A stretch of DNA of 64,000 nucleotides, taken from Rhodopirellula islandica. GTDB taxonomy: Bacteria; Planctomycetota; Planctomycetia; Pirellulales; Pirellulaceae. The notes below the pieces were generated by a model that was not told the origin of the DNA, did no database searches, and saw only the letters and a program-made list of their open reading frames with translations. How positions within the stretch are numbered: position 1 is the stretch's first letter; every line of letters begins with the position of its first letter. Below are positions 36,701 to 40,856 of this stretch, piece after piece. The translations under genes were made by a program, and so were the position numbers. The DNA lies in contig NZ_LECT01000053.1 of NCBI RefSeq assembly GCF_001027925.1, forward strand, positions 31,515-95,514. The letters are read 5' to 3'.

Positions 36701-39700
36701 TCGTTCATTTGGCAGCTCCCTCAACAGGATCCTACCAACAACTCAACGTCGGCGGTGACATGCAACTGATCTCAGGCACCCTCGTCATCGATGTCACTGG
36801 CAACACAACCGGTGGCGACTTCACCGACTTGGTGACTTACGGCACTCGCACCGGATGGGGTGCCGCCGTCTCACTCGTTGGCGATTCCGTTGGCTTCACG
36901 GTTTACACTGAGTTCGACGACCTAGCCGGCGAAGCGGGCGTTTTCCTGAACACAGCTCCGACCGGAACACTGGCCGACGTCAATGTCGACGAAGATGCGG
37001 CCGATGAAGTCATCGACTTGGCCGCCGCTTTCTCTGATTTACAACACAGTGACGGCGAACTGACATACACGGTTCAAAGCGTCAGCAATGCAGGGTTGTT
37101 CTCTGACATTCATCTGGACAACAGTCTCGATTCATTGACGTTGGATTATGTCGAAAACCGATCGGGTGACGCTGAGATTGTGGTTCGCGCAACCGATCCT
37201 CGAGGCGAATTTGTCGATGTCACCCTCAGTGTCTCGGTCGCATCGGTCAATGATGCCCCGGTGGCCAACAACGCCACCAACAACGCAGTCGAAGACGGCA
37301 TCGCAGTGGGCGGCACCCTGACGGTCACGGACAGCGACCCCGGCGATTCACACCAATTCTCGCTGATCACCGGCCCCAGCGAAGGCACCGCGGTTGTGAA
37401 CATCGACGGGACCTACACGTTCAGCCCTGGAAGCGACTTCCAGGATCTGGCGGAGGGCGAAACCCGCGACATCACCTTCGTCTACGAAGCCACAGACAGC
37501 GCTGGAGCCACCTCGCAGGCCACGGTCACAATCACTGTCACCGGAACCAACGATGATCCGATTCTCTCCGTGGAAATGGGAGACAGCGACTCCGATGAAC
37601 AAACAGAAAACGGGAGCACCTTGACCGCTTCGGGAACACTCACTGTTTCCGACGTCGACTTGACCAATATCGTTTCGTCGTCGGTCACCGACGTCGTTGC
37701 AACCGGGGCCACGTCCGGCATGGTGTCAAACAATGCCGACCTTCTGACCATGCTCAATTCCACAGCAAACGTTTTGGACGGCACGTCCGACAGCGGCCCA
37801 TTGACCTGGGACTTCGACTCAGGAATAGAAACCTTCAGCCATCTTGGCCAAGGCGAATCCGTCGTGTTGACCTACACCATCACGGTCGAAGACAACGACG
37901 GTGGAACGACCCAGCAAAACGTTGTGATCACCATCAACGGTGCCAACAATGCGCCGGTGATTTCAATCGAGGCGGGTGACAGTGCTTCTGACACGCTCTC
38001 GGAAACTGACACCACGCTCGTCTCTTCTGGCACACTCACCGTTTCCGATGTCAACCTGACCGACACGGTGGACGCTGCTGTCACCGGATTTGTCCTGAGT
38101 GGCACCACCACCGGGCTGCAATCCGACAATACGGAGTTGCTGGCGATGCTGACATCAACCAGTTCCGTCGTCGAGAACACCGAGACCTCGAATCAACTGA
38201 CATGGGACTTCGATTCCGCTGGAGAAGCGTTCGACTACCTCGCCGTTGGTGAATCGGTCACGCTGACCTACACGATCGAAGTCACCGACAGCGAAGGTGC
38301 GACGGACACACAAGAAGTCTCCATCACCATCAACGGCACCAACGACGCTCCGGTCATCACCGACGGTCCCGCGACAGCCAACCTGACAGAAACCGATTCG
38401 GCGCTCACAGCCAACGGGACGTTGACCGTCACCGATCTCGACATGTCCGACGTTGTGATGGCGACGGTGGATTCGGTGATCCCGTCAGGCAGCGGTGCCG
38501 CCAGCCTTCCGGCCACGCTTGACAACGCGACGTTGCAGAACTTCCTGACCGCAACCCCAACCACGGTCATCGACGGCGTCCACTCTTCTGCCACGATGAA
38601 CTGGGATTTCGACAGCAGTGGTGAAGCGTTTGACTTCCTGAACACTGGCGATGTGCTGATTTTGACCTACACCGTCAGTGTCACTGACGACGATGGCATT
38701 CCGCTCAGCGATTCAGAAGCCATCACGATCACGATCACCGGCACCAACGACGGCCCCAACGCGGCGGCTGATTTCGCCACCGCGACCGAGGCCGGAGGAG
38801 ACGCCAATGCGATCCTCGGATCGAATCCGACCGGCAACGTGCTCAACAACGACACCGACCCCGATGACAGCGATACCAAGAGCGTCACCGGCGTGATCGC
38901 CGGCGATGCAATCCCGGTCAACGGCACCACGAACACGGATCTCGCGGGCCAATTTGGCACCATCCGCATCCTCAGCGACGGCAGCTACACCTACACCGTC
39001 GACAATGGCAACTCCGACGTGGAAGCACTCCGCACCGCCGCCGACACGCTGCAAGACATTTTCAGTTACACGATGGTCGATGCGGAGGGTTCCGAGTCGA
39101 CGCAACAGATCACGATCACGATCGAAGGATCCAATGACAACCCCGTCGACCTGATCGAATCCGGGATGTCGGTCGATGAAAATGCCACCAATGGCACGAT
39201 CGTCGGCACCGTCACCCCCATCGACAAAGACGCCGGTGACTCATTCACCTACACGCTGACCGATGACGCATCCACTCGTTTCGAAGTCGACGCCAGCGGA
39301 AACATTCGCGTCCGTGATGGCTCCAACTTGGATTACGAAAACGCCACGAGTCACTCCATCGAGGTGCAAGTCACCGACGTTTTCGGAGCCACCTACACCG
39401 AATCGTTTGCGATCGCGATCAACGACGTGAACGAATTCGACGTCATTGGGATGGGTGACCTCGATGGCAGTGTGAACCTAGTCGACGAAAACAGCGGAGC
39501 AGGCATCGCGGTCGGCATCACAGTGGGAGCCACTGACCCCGACTCCACTCTCAGTGACATTCATCACGTCATGTTCCAAGACGCCAACGGACGATTTGAG
39601 GTTGATTTCGATGCTGGTGTGGTCACGGTTGCGGCGGGAGCTTCGCTGGATTTTGAGAGCCAAGCTTCACACACCATTGTCGTTCGCAGCATCTCCGACG

Positions 39701-40752
39701 ATGGATCGTTTGTCGACCAAGCGTTCACCATCCAAATCGTTGACGTCAACGAGGCACCGGTCGCACTCAATGACGGAACGTACAGCACCACACTGGGGCA
39801 GGCCAAACTGTTGAACAGCCCTTCGTTGCTCGCCAATGATGTCGATGTTGACTCGGATCCACTGCGAATCGTGATCGTCGTTCATCCGAACAACGGCTCA
39901 CTGAGCGTCGACCTGAACGGAAATGTCACCTACACACCCCATTCTGGATTCTTCGGCACCGATTCGTTCCAGTACCAAGCCGACGACGGCTCCCTGACCA
40001 GCAACACAGCCACCGTCACGATTGATGTCATGGGTGGAAACACCGGCACCGGATCCAGTGGAAACAGCGGTGGCGATGGAGATTCCGGTGGATCCACCGG
40101 GACAGGAGATGGCAGCGGAGACAGCGGCAACAATGGAGACAGCAGTGCCGATGAATCCAACCCATCAGACGGTGACGGAAACTCAGATGGTTCTGCCAAC
40201 ACAGTCGGATCGATCGGCAACACCGGTTCGAATTCCAACGACGCGACGCGATCAGGACGCCAGACCCCGGACAACCAAGCCGGAGATGGAAACGGGTCCG
40301 ATTCTGGCGACGAATCCACTGGCAATTCCAACGACAATCGCAGCCAAGGGGTTCTTGCTTCCGCCAATCAATCGAGTCGCTTGGCTCAACGATTCGGATT
40401 CGGCAATTCATCGTTTCATTACGACATCATGGCAGGCGGCGACGCACTGCTCGACGACCTGGTTGGCGAGACCGACCTCGACACGTTGCTGACGTGGCAC
40501 CTGTCCGACAATGGTTCCGTTCGCATCAACGAAACCTACGACAACGAAGACATTCACGTCGGTGCCGTTGGAACCACTTTGGGGCTGGCCTCGATTGGCT
40601 ATGTCCTTTGGGCTCTTCGCGGCGGGATGTTCATTGCGACCATGTACGCAGGCATCCCCAGTTGGCGAATGCTCGACCCAGCATCCTTGTTGTCCGCCTA
40701 CCGCGGCGCCGACGGAGCCGCCCAGGACGAAGTGGAAGAAATGCTCGACTAA
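12718..40752 (+). CDS. Giant multidomain surface protein (LEPR-XLL, DUF4347, LamG, CTLD, cadherin, VCBS)
   Basis: About 9,344 residues from the ATG at 12718 (ATG 12733 is an alternative; the frame is open from 12490). Modules by nt position: LEPR-XLL motif LEDRVLLS (residues 26-33); DUF4347 13018-13540 with HLVSHG (H164) and IYGCD (C207); LamG 13552-14205, 16636-17290, 17308-18010, 18817-19530, 23872-24470, 26830-27520; CSLREA-type starts of beta-helices at 14206, 15616, 22336, 29995; C-type-lectin-like domains 18136-18580 and 20134-20570; DUF642-like beta-sandwiches about 19600-20100 and 26005-26410; an SdrD/Cna-B-like domain 29530-29780; two large beta-rich repeat blocks 32176-37248; three VCBS repeats 37552-38757; cadherin-like units to 40035; a Gly/Ser/Asp/Asn linker 40036-40350; a hydrophobic C-terminal segment 40560-40720. 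I noticed cysteine only near the DUF4347 domain. Many Asp-rich DxNDAP/DxDGD sites suggest calcium binding. Probably an adhesin or S-layer-like surface polymer. Confidence 0.93.
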   Translation: MRQFTMQTNDSEDKAMGKRDFHFFQLEDRVLLSGEGLDAIDVIAPDADLLESINAELDAIDAALDDIAVGDVTPDGEARRIKDEPDFYDPADGPIIMDPARPIEVIFIDEGVQDSDTLIANLRDQSDDSQWVIVRLSDDHSGVDQISDILATLQGVDAIHLVSHGDGESIQLGSDRLSIDSAPSFAGDIASWGHSLDTQADLLIYGCDLASTTEGQDLIEMLALVCNCDVAASDDATGHEDLGGDWILEYAVGDVQTEVAFGYAAQASWRGTLDITSDLVMHHTFDSDASDSSGNAYDGTRTNGAVIDTNDTPNLIGDGKLSLDGDNDYVDFSAHVANFQGITEGTISAWIYHDANSRDVIFETSDSGDSNSRIALFRDDDGSLDFFIREGSTELLDVQTAAGIIPQSTWTHVAVTVNAGGNKLYVNGVQQAVTYNVGSAATNRFFDDVSDLDFGSWGVDKYSGSSFTRHFDGMIDDGRVYDRALSAGDIQELIEVVDTISVTTTNDLSNGNTTSFATLLANDGGDGISLREAIDAANNQAGADTIHFDISGTGAHTINLTSSLTITDTVSIDATTDDSFAANGNQPAIILDGNDSFTGDGIVLTSTADDSMIRGFVIRDFSGDGIEIQADSDGNTIVGNYIGRFNTSGTDAGESQANLGQGVRIVGSNNIIGGTTAADRNLISGNSDGIEISNASGNVIQGNYIGTDITGTLDLGNLYDGIWMVSSANDNQILDNLISGNGARGINIGDTGTNTGNVIQGNLIGTQADGVSTLGNTANGILLGDGGSADNTTIGGATDGQGNTIAFNGDDGIAVYDGTSVSILGNSIFSNTGQAVDLGTSGVAANDVGDSDSGANDLQNYAVLSSAGTDGSGQVAVSGSLNTTSNTTARIEFFVTDVAAAGNGEGKTYLGYTTVVTGGDGNAYFVESFDATLAAGQYITSTTTVIHVGGTYGSTSEFSANVQATSALIVETDGDVLDGDTSSIAALYADKGTDGFISLREAIIASNNTAGADTIFLGDNNYALIQSGASENLAATGDLDITSTISIVGVNAAETTISGVGLGDRIFDIKSGGSLTLNQLAVADAAITSVSGAGVNNAGILNASDVVFRDNSVDSSFGGAIFNAGTAFLNQVSIYDNRATSGAGIFQSSGTLTMSNVDMSGNSADSHGGAIYTSGGSTNIRHSTIVDNTSGDVAGGIYAGASTTIQSSILADNTGTSADAYNTVVSNGYNIIEQYQNFTAHGTDITGAYDASDRSIDTTTGLAYHTLSAGDVGVDGGGGAAPFTDVLGNQRDSNADIGAYEYVSVPQLLAHYQFDSGADATDSSGNGYDGTLEGDASVDITTNTNQIGNGKLTLDGSGDYVDLSANVGSFSALSEGTIAAWVKLSTTDFSTIFDISDQGTENFASLWVENGNLVWAISTNGSSVMRATSTATINDDTWHHVAVTTDASGTSLYIDGVELTGGAVTYSQGDATTTAFFDDLEGATSVKLGAYDIGSVGGEFTGLIDDVQIYNYAINDSEMSELHAYRSETPTDLSATFTNGGGLSINDDGGDDVYLLAENGIGSVDLTQISFEAQFSTNTTDDDTTLISYAGGASTNEFLVYINTNGGAGRAIVQVGGSSFVSTAIDYNTLRDGEIHTWSVTWDSSGGAVKIYADGVLVDSGTGINATSSITSGGTLLLGQEQDAVEGGFNNAQAFKGKLYDVRLFNDVRTEHEIAASRRSGLPYDEANMIANWKFDQLSSDGVVVDSVSGNNLTVKHTTESGFLASEVSLTFSVDENALDGTVLGQVSGVDAEREAQITSLLATDPNLTYSAETGKFYQFVSTASTWDQAQDAATSSLLNTVSGELVTIHTATEQAMIAEIAASNNVSLWIGASDSDTEGDWRWYDGTNADEQFWSGVDSGSDVNNSYTNWNLGEPNDSGGAEDVAYLWFGDGSWNDSDSTQSLGRHVVQWDADDVLDATDALTYSIHSPTVAGAFAIDASTGTITVADGSLLDYETNAIHSMTVRVTDGDSNAYDEVFTVELNDLVESNNAPTDLSSGIELNTDGGNDSYLYLTDGRPVLGDLTQLTVESTFQIDSVPNGYIPIIDYQEGGIETEFGVAINPDGSLHIVVNNQTPATTTGTYTQLLDGEQHHIAVSWDNTNGDVHFYIDGQYAESLAGVETGHQLYNGSTTQLLLGQDADDAGDVYSANVFSGTLHDVRVWNEVRSASEIELNYQAKFDSGNLPSNLVANWQMDGFNGSSEVVDVVGGNNLSVGHGVGAGFTASTPVEDLHIAENATDGTTVGYVVPTDPDVINDVVNDGQFLEAGVPATFQPYESPATMGAWQVVQNSVDLLGDSYERTPLGGQGIDLNGVGPGAIEQTLTTEIGREYQVTFAFSGNWGSDDNTKDLRVSAGGISTDFSVTEPDGWSETNMLWGHRTFTFVAESTSTTLQMMSMDAVSIDFATNNSGPVIGDVQVIEIPAAISTIRNNDSTLTYDAATDKFYRYVDADTDWNSALALATGSSLNGIDGQLVTIRSQYEQELIYKIATDNNDYIWLGASDTLVEGEYRWYDGTEAADLFWQGNHSTGSAIDNAYNNWSATEPNNVSVHDYAFLWNVDGTWGDTSGKPGTPDVVVEWDASEVLSNFTFTLTDDAGGRFAIDASTGEVTVANGLQLDYEANTSHNIEVQVSDAAGNSYAETMTIAVDDLDDNVAPVISSPGGTLPYNENSGPYLIGAASTITDADNTDFDGGQLHLQLTANGLTEDVLDIRNQGTAAGQVGISGTDVTYGGVVVGTYTGPVTGSTALVVTFNSNATQTILNAVQDNLTYENTSENPSTSVRTIEEYITDGDGGTSNTISGGIQPTQVNDAPVMAPWAPVYNTAEGNGSFIATVSAVLQSSVSDVDTGAVEGLAIYSDTGSGGVLEYSINGGSWTAIPSVDLNNALLLKASDQIRFTPDTENGGSMSLSYYAWDQTSGTAGATADVSSRGGTTAFSTAADTVTINVSDVNDEQVISTNDGATFFEGSSFNIITSAMLETTDVDNTTGELTYSVTGSPNHGQLSMDGSAATSFTQADINAGRVTYDHYGSEDFSDSFSFSVDDGVGTASTGTFNITLTPVNDNVVAITSDGGGATASIDVNETESFVTQVTASDGDLPGDTMTYSIIGGTDQGDFTIDASGNLTFVSSPDYENADDSDLDNVYEVTVQVSDGLYTDSQTIKVTVQDVQSTLLNVTTTSDVDDTGLGASYSIEELYAVGGGTDGEISLREAITAANNTLGQDTINFAILNTDSGYTGTAGTDAYWQISLTAALPTITESVILDGTSQTVFGGDVNPGTLGEVTAAGTNGQALSDVERPEIAIIGASGFDGLVVGADNVTVQGFSMYGFSSDSAIHIQDAVLDTAINSNVFGVAPTGIVDPGAALNSFNHVKSLGADNGTLSNNIFAYSEATGFHASNASDNWSVTGNQFINSGYNYSNGDAIAMNGSTGGTIDGNYISGSSTQAIILSGSSSGITISDNTIVGNGVGPIIGSHVQYDAIAMRSGTNNVTLIQNIIADNYGAGIVVNDGAFGIEITENSIDGNGTILSRQGAAASDSVGIDLQGSGEDVNFGTAPYYTVNDAGDADTGGNSLQNFPVISSAVSDGSQITIAGTFNGIANTTFTLEFFDSAEYANGHGQGRTFLGSMEVTTDSSGNATFSTTLTAFVSASDFVTATATNQITEETSEFAAQFAIDGPVYAADNNGHFVFDGDDMITIENTVNLTMSATMTMEAWVKPEDSLLARMILNKEGEYEIGIGDNGNLWWAFTNTDPGWAWHDTGVTVSTTEWSHIAVSYDNGTVNSYINGELVESYAGSGSIGDAHPTKNDLLIGGRMNNPADQYFLGGIDDVRVWNVARTQAEIQSNLTAELAGTEAGLVGYYKFDSSDEVVVDHSTFGHNSEVGIDGQKPTWTGITLTEDATYTVDASGGVLANDIDLDGDSLTVTEINGENADIGNNITLPSGATIQLEADGSFSYVPGTTYQHLNDGETATETFTYTVSDGNGNTDTASATITIVGGNDAPIASAIEGTTLDYTEDDGYVAITDTLTLSDVDNANLQSATVTIASGLDNGEDTLSFVDQNGIVGSYDAGTGVLTLTGTASVAEYQTALRSIQFGNSDANPDTTTRTVEFTVNDGNANSNVGSRDIAIESINDDPYNSGSLPSNVVVLEDSATAIVFTGFDLRDVDGSGGQTLTIKLSTATGGLLFASDGGGVTVTGNNSDSMTLSGTRGDLNAFMTTSGLIQYLHGTPNTEGTGTDTITVIANDNGNTGTGGGTDQTFGTVQVDITNVNDAPGGTDNTITIDEDAAYTFTLADFGYSDIEGDLFEFVHIDTLPADGTIRYNGTAFSAGNYVHYSDISSGMLTFEPVADENGSGYASFTFRVQDDGGTANSGSDIDPVANTLTFDVTPVNDAASVLAENITSNGDFTTDLSDWTVTGNTDWDNNQVRFGQVGGANGTISQTITTVIGETYYLAFEYGDASVSQSQSLDIEVTGGGSLLSKSIVSDITDSSTQRYTYRFVADSTSTTLTFTDTSVDHSGVRGYLDDIEVRSSTLVAQPAVDYAENDSPVQIDTSLNLGDIDDDELESAVIAITGAYADGEDILSFVDTVNITGVWDSGSGTLTLTGTDTLDNYEAALRSVTYFNTSDAPSTATRTVSFTVNDGDADSMVSTQEIEITAVNDAPIAVNDPSGFEAGVQANDPVGYWRLGESSGTTAIDASGNGNDGTYDGVTLGSTGAPTSGTDTAVDFDGSNDSVDLGAFDVDGTGITLSAWINVDDFDNDQQRIISKAESTGGSGEDQHWWMLSTEASGGDNVLRFRVKAGGTTDTLVASSGDIAVDQWHFVAATYDEVTGLMKLYLNGTEVGSQTHSVGGAVSQDATKTVTIGANPNNTNYFDGSIDEVAVFDKALTQSQLQDMQASTGGNYQVDEDHTLSVDAANGVLANDSDPENDAITAVLVTGPANASSFTLNADGSFSYTGNADFNGTDTFTYRADDGSGQSEIATATINVTGVNDAPEIDYDYATSFDLITEDDVDNNGQTVADILASSGQDILTDADDDSEGIAIVMSTPGNGTWEYSTNGGTDWTDIGNVSNSNALLLQSTDLVRFNPNGEQGTTASIGFRGWDQTAGTAGTHHNIAATGGETAFSSNTESASIVVSDLNDAPVLDNSGDLSLSAQTEESGAPVGEVGTVITDIVSLGGNVADVDASSQIGIAVTDADTTNGTWWYTVNSGSTWNALGSVSDVSARVLNANSATRIYFEADTDFAGTVTDAITFRAWDRTLGSNGSMQNTSTNGGATAFSTATETADITVNNVNDAPVLDDTYLYTLTSINEDDTTNGGQTVASILASNAGTGITDADMGASEGIAIRAISASNGHWEFSTNAGSFWNNVGTVSASNSLVLGSDDLLRFIPDEVAGEQSNLTFVAWDQTDGSTAGTKVSSTTTGDSTAFSDEVAVARITVTEVNDAPSGSDNTVTTLRDQNLVFDASDFGYSDVDGDGFESVVVDSLAAVGTLYLDADSDGVIDAGEAISVNQVITKTQIEAGQFKFQPVAGESQDAYDEFTFSVRDDGGTSDGGVNTDTTPNTMTIDVDDAYRVEGNILEDVNGDSVLSDAVGVFGAKVYLYQDADDDGVMSAGDTFYASTTTDAGGFYSFTSLIDDTYFVIVDSSTINADAGYNTGYDSNDVQAEQTYGVAGAALGTGFLSSDGSLFGGRDAGTDDNSASLLTAQHVTRVTVSGADVADIDSGFSFNTVTNVNDSGQGSLRQFIDNANAISGGNEMRFVPGVATNTTDGSGNDWWTIQLTSVLSTIEDMQTILDGTAYSSADGTTVLDSNAGQIGTGGTVGLGADGILGTGDDVTLAQFDRTELEIVGISTASRVLVFEGDDAELRDVAIRKTSNGTTTSALVYFSGDDGVLADSLIGTSADGTAYGVTGTAGNLVSFSGSENAIVTDNYFGYAGTGMITALGVSDSTNALVSGNELDGEFQFGISAYSDNMLVTGNLIDGVTGGFGIGTFYGPRTGMIVENNTVRSTTGYGAIVAGYGSVDETIRYNIVHDNTNAIVVRGDGSTFDEAENAVISMNSVYNNTGPGIANADTDVNDGILDTDQANDGIDHPIITDANLDGTDLSLSGYVGAAANDTDFAGARVEFFLSDGDGEGETYLGFLTTDANGNYNGTLTVSGVVDTNSIVATATLAGSGTSEFGNEFGVNVAPLLSLPGPQTATEDISHSINGLSVGDADTNVTSVVLSVSNGTLNITLDGSATISSGANDSATLTISGTQDEINNTLASLAYQGNANYNGSDTLTVLATDDGGLTDTNNVAITITPVNDAPTFDTGGSTTLTTITEDDFNNAGDTVASIIASAGGNRITDPDSGAVEGIAIRAHSTSSGTWQYQLDGTGSWVDFGTISPSSALLLRAEDLVRYVPNGETGEEVWISVRAWDQTSGSAGDRINSNSTGGSTSISDGTKYAYLTVTDVNDAPAVTSPTTATVAEGGSLTFDIAGAGILDTSDVDGDNLTVTVTADHAAIALSQTTGLTVIDGDGSDGTLQFSGSTADIDSALYGLDYDSQAGYNGSASLVVLVDDGSLTDSTTVAITVTPGQTVFVWDGGGTTNDWTDADNWDHDLVPEADDIVVFDATSTKASTVDASFAGAISQINVTADYTNTITQAVDLNVTGDMSFLGTTWNANGATLDVDGDFTVTDLRSGGGDLFFGGDYTQTGGANNFSGTWTFDSTDAQTIETSRTIGSVDLVSGATITFASDLSVSGDLAHSSGDVDLNGYEVSLDGTGNQLIDAVGLTFDDFEFNNATGTITISGGLDIDGDLTYTNAATINGAGILASGNVITTDDAISGTSLLTLDGTGDQQISTGGGTGELGNLEINKASGTVQLLDDIELGGDFTHASGGFNANGNTVEFQGHNTTITAGSATFDNVILNSTVSGTRGIVGTLDVDGDFTFLNAGTLNGGQITVAGDMVFSDASYSGTTMIVADGTGNQMISAGVAGAKVEQLTINKASGTFTFGTDLTISASLTHTAGTVADVAHTITFGNNSGTISASSINFDDVIIDSSNNKNISGVLNVGGDLTIERVANLNVGDIRVSGNVTSNDTVVGGDATLTLVGTGDQTISGDDLAGGDITISKASGSVILADALVLDGTNQDILVTSGTLDLNGQSITTTGNVTVDAATLIGSGSINNNLTVQNGAIVRLAASSTSVHDTIAVGGDLTISADSELQLDLTGVTTGGYLNDLFTSSSLAGIWTDITLLNDSVGFTAYDEYNSPTGAVHIFLNSNPTGAIADVNVNEDAPDTVIDLDAAFSDLEHADNELTYSLVGYTSPTLLDSATIDNGTGTLTLDYAADQNGTYQITVRATDARGEYTDVAFDVNVSNVNDAPEVTAPATATVAEGGSLTFDNAGAGLIDTDDIDGDNLTVTLTADHASIALVQTTGLTVTDGDGSDGTLQFSGSIADIDAALDGLTYDSQVGYSGSATLAVLVDDGSLTDSTTVAITVTPGQTTFVWDGGGSTNDWTDAANWDHDLVPGPEDIVVFNATSIKDATVDAAFAGSISQIIVTADYSGDLLLARALNVTEDATLSGTGTLNTDGFTLDIDGDFVSTIGLDVYGSTLNFGGNVDVSASTSNVGLSDWVLDGTGDQNVDISSLVGSIEFASAGTVTIADSLDVYQKITYTSGTVDFNGQTLYLTGNSSRTIDAEGITFASVVVDTGGSISIVGDFDIDGDLTLTRLSSFTNGFWDDGRLLVSGDIHASDSGWTGDAVFLIDGSGDQTVTTDSGASMLRNVDINKSGGTLTFDDDITFQGSLTHTTGSVDLASVKTSFSGSGLQLDTAGITLGDVEFVSNAEFTLSSDLDIDGDLLISSMTGISSGGDLHVAGNVNSTETSVTGDFGIILDGTGDQTIGGEDLTDGTVTIDKASGIASLLNDFGNAQTIQLLQVNSGTLDLAGFNVDTVDGLLVNGGTIVGGGSVTDDLVVQNGAVVHLAAPSTGSYQQLNVGGDMQLISGTLVIDVTGNTTGGDFTDLVTYGTRTGWGAAVSLVGDSVGFTVYTEFDDLAGEAGVFLNTAPTGTLADVNVDEDAADEVIDLAAAFSDLQHSDGELTYTVQSVSNAGLFSDIHLDNSLDSLTLDYVENRSGDAEIVVRATDPRGEFVDVTLSVSVASVNDAPVANNATNNAVEDGIAVGGTLTVTDSDPGDSHQFSLITGPSEGTAVVNIDGTYTFSPGSDFQDLAEGETRDITFVYEATDSAGATSQATVTITVTGTNDDPILSVEMGDSDSDEQTENGSTLTASGTLTVSDVDLTNIVSSSVTDVVATGATSGMVSNNADLLTMLNSTANVLDGTSDSGPLTWDFDSGIETFSHLGQGESVVLTYTITVEDNDGGTTQQNVVITINGANNAPVISIEAGDSASDTLSETDTTLVSSGTLTVSDVNLTDTVDAAVTGFVLSGTTTGLQSDNTELLAMLTSTSSVVENTETSNQLTWDFDSAGEAFDYLAVGESVTLTYTIEVTDSEGATDTQEVSITINGTNDAPVITDGPATANLTETDSALTANGTLTVTDLDMSDVVMATVDSVIPSGSGAASLPATLDNATLQNFLTATPTTVIDGVHSSATMNWDFDSSGEAFDFLNTGDVLILTYTVSVTDDDGIPLSDSEAITITITGTNDGPNAAADFATATEAGGDANAILGSNPTGNVLNNDTDPDDSDTKSVTGVIAGDAIPVNGTTNTDLAGQFGTIRILSDGSYTYTVDNGNSDVEALRTAADTLQDIFSYTMVDAEGSESTQQITITIEGSNDNPVDLIESGMSVDENATNGTIVGTVTPIDKDAGDSFTYTLTDDASTRFEVDASGNIRVRDGSNLDYENATSHSIEVQVTDVFGATYTESFAIAINDVNEFDVIGMGDLDGSVNLVDENSGAGIAVGITVGATDPDSTLSDIHHVMFQDANGRFEVDFDAGVVTVAAGASLDFESQASHTIVVRSISDDGSFVDQAFTIQIVDVNEAPVALNDGTYSTTLGQAKLLNSPSLLANDVDVDSDPLRIVIVVHPNNGSLSVDLNGNVTYTPHSGFFGTDSFQYQADDGSLTSNTATVTIDVMGGNTGTGSSGNSGGDGDSGGSTGTGDGSGDSGNNGDSSADESNPSDGDGNSDGSANTVGSIGNTGSNSNDATRSGRQTPDNQAGDGNGSDSGDESTGNSNDNRSQGVLASANQSSRLAQRFGFGNSSFHYDIMAGGDALLDDLVGETDLDTLLTWHLSDNGSVRINETYDNEDIHVGAVGTTLGLASIGYVLWALRGGMFIATMYAGIPSWRMLDPASLLSAYRGADGAAQDEVEEMLD
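32176..34896 (+). repeat. Intragenic repeat unit 1 of the giant gene (2721 bp)
   Basis: The unit begins at NDAP and runs to the next equivalent NDAP. It holds a cadherin-like part (TATVAEGGSLTFD, VTPGQT), a FVWDGGG..NDWTDA.NWDHDLVP part, then about ten beta-helix-like repeats built on DxDGD(F/L)T and STSG/KASG phrases, and a closing cadherin-like domain. Equivalent codons of units 1 and 2 are exactly 2721 bp (907 codons) apart: FVWDGGG starts at 32554 and 35275. Confidence 0.85.
34897..37248 (+). repeat. Intragenic repeat unit 2 of the giant gene (2352 bp)
   Basis: Same module order as unit 1 but 369 bp shorter, so some beta-helix repeats were lost or gained. The first ~200 codons are very similar to unit 1 (TATVAEGGSLTFD, DGDGSDGTLQFSGS, SLTDSTTVAITVTPGQT). 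The middle has diverged more. This points to a duplication inside the gene followed by drift. Confidence 0.83.
37552..38757 (+). repeat. Three tandem VCBS repeats in the giant gene
   Basis: Three units of 132-135 codons start near 37552, 37957 and 38353. Each has a GTLTV(S/T)D phrase, an L.WDFDS...F..L..G..L.LTYT strand set and an ending TITI.G.ND.P. This is the VCBS family pattern found in large bacterial surface proteins. Confidence 0.8.
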
Positions 40753-40769
40753 GCTGATACGCAGGTGTC

Positions 40770-40856
40770 ATCGGGTATGTGAGCCGTTGGCGTTAGCCAC
40801 GGTTTTCACTCGCAACCGGGGCGAACGCCCAAACGGCTCACATCGTTGTGCCCGAT
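40770..40856. repeat. Large imperfect palindrome just after the giant gene
   Basis: ATCGGG/CCCGAT and ATGTGAGCC/GGCTCACAT form the outer arms. Inside, GTGAGCCGTTGGCGTTAGCC (40779-) faces GGGCGAACGCCCAAACGGCTCAC (ending 40841). The core is 63 bp, 18 bp past the stop codon. It may end transcription of the giant mRNA, or be a copy of a dispersed REP/MITE-like element. Its GGGCGAACGCCC core also occurs at 1015-1026. The rest of 40857-41130 holds nothing I could assign apart from the start region of the next gene. Confidence 0.6.
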
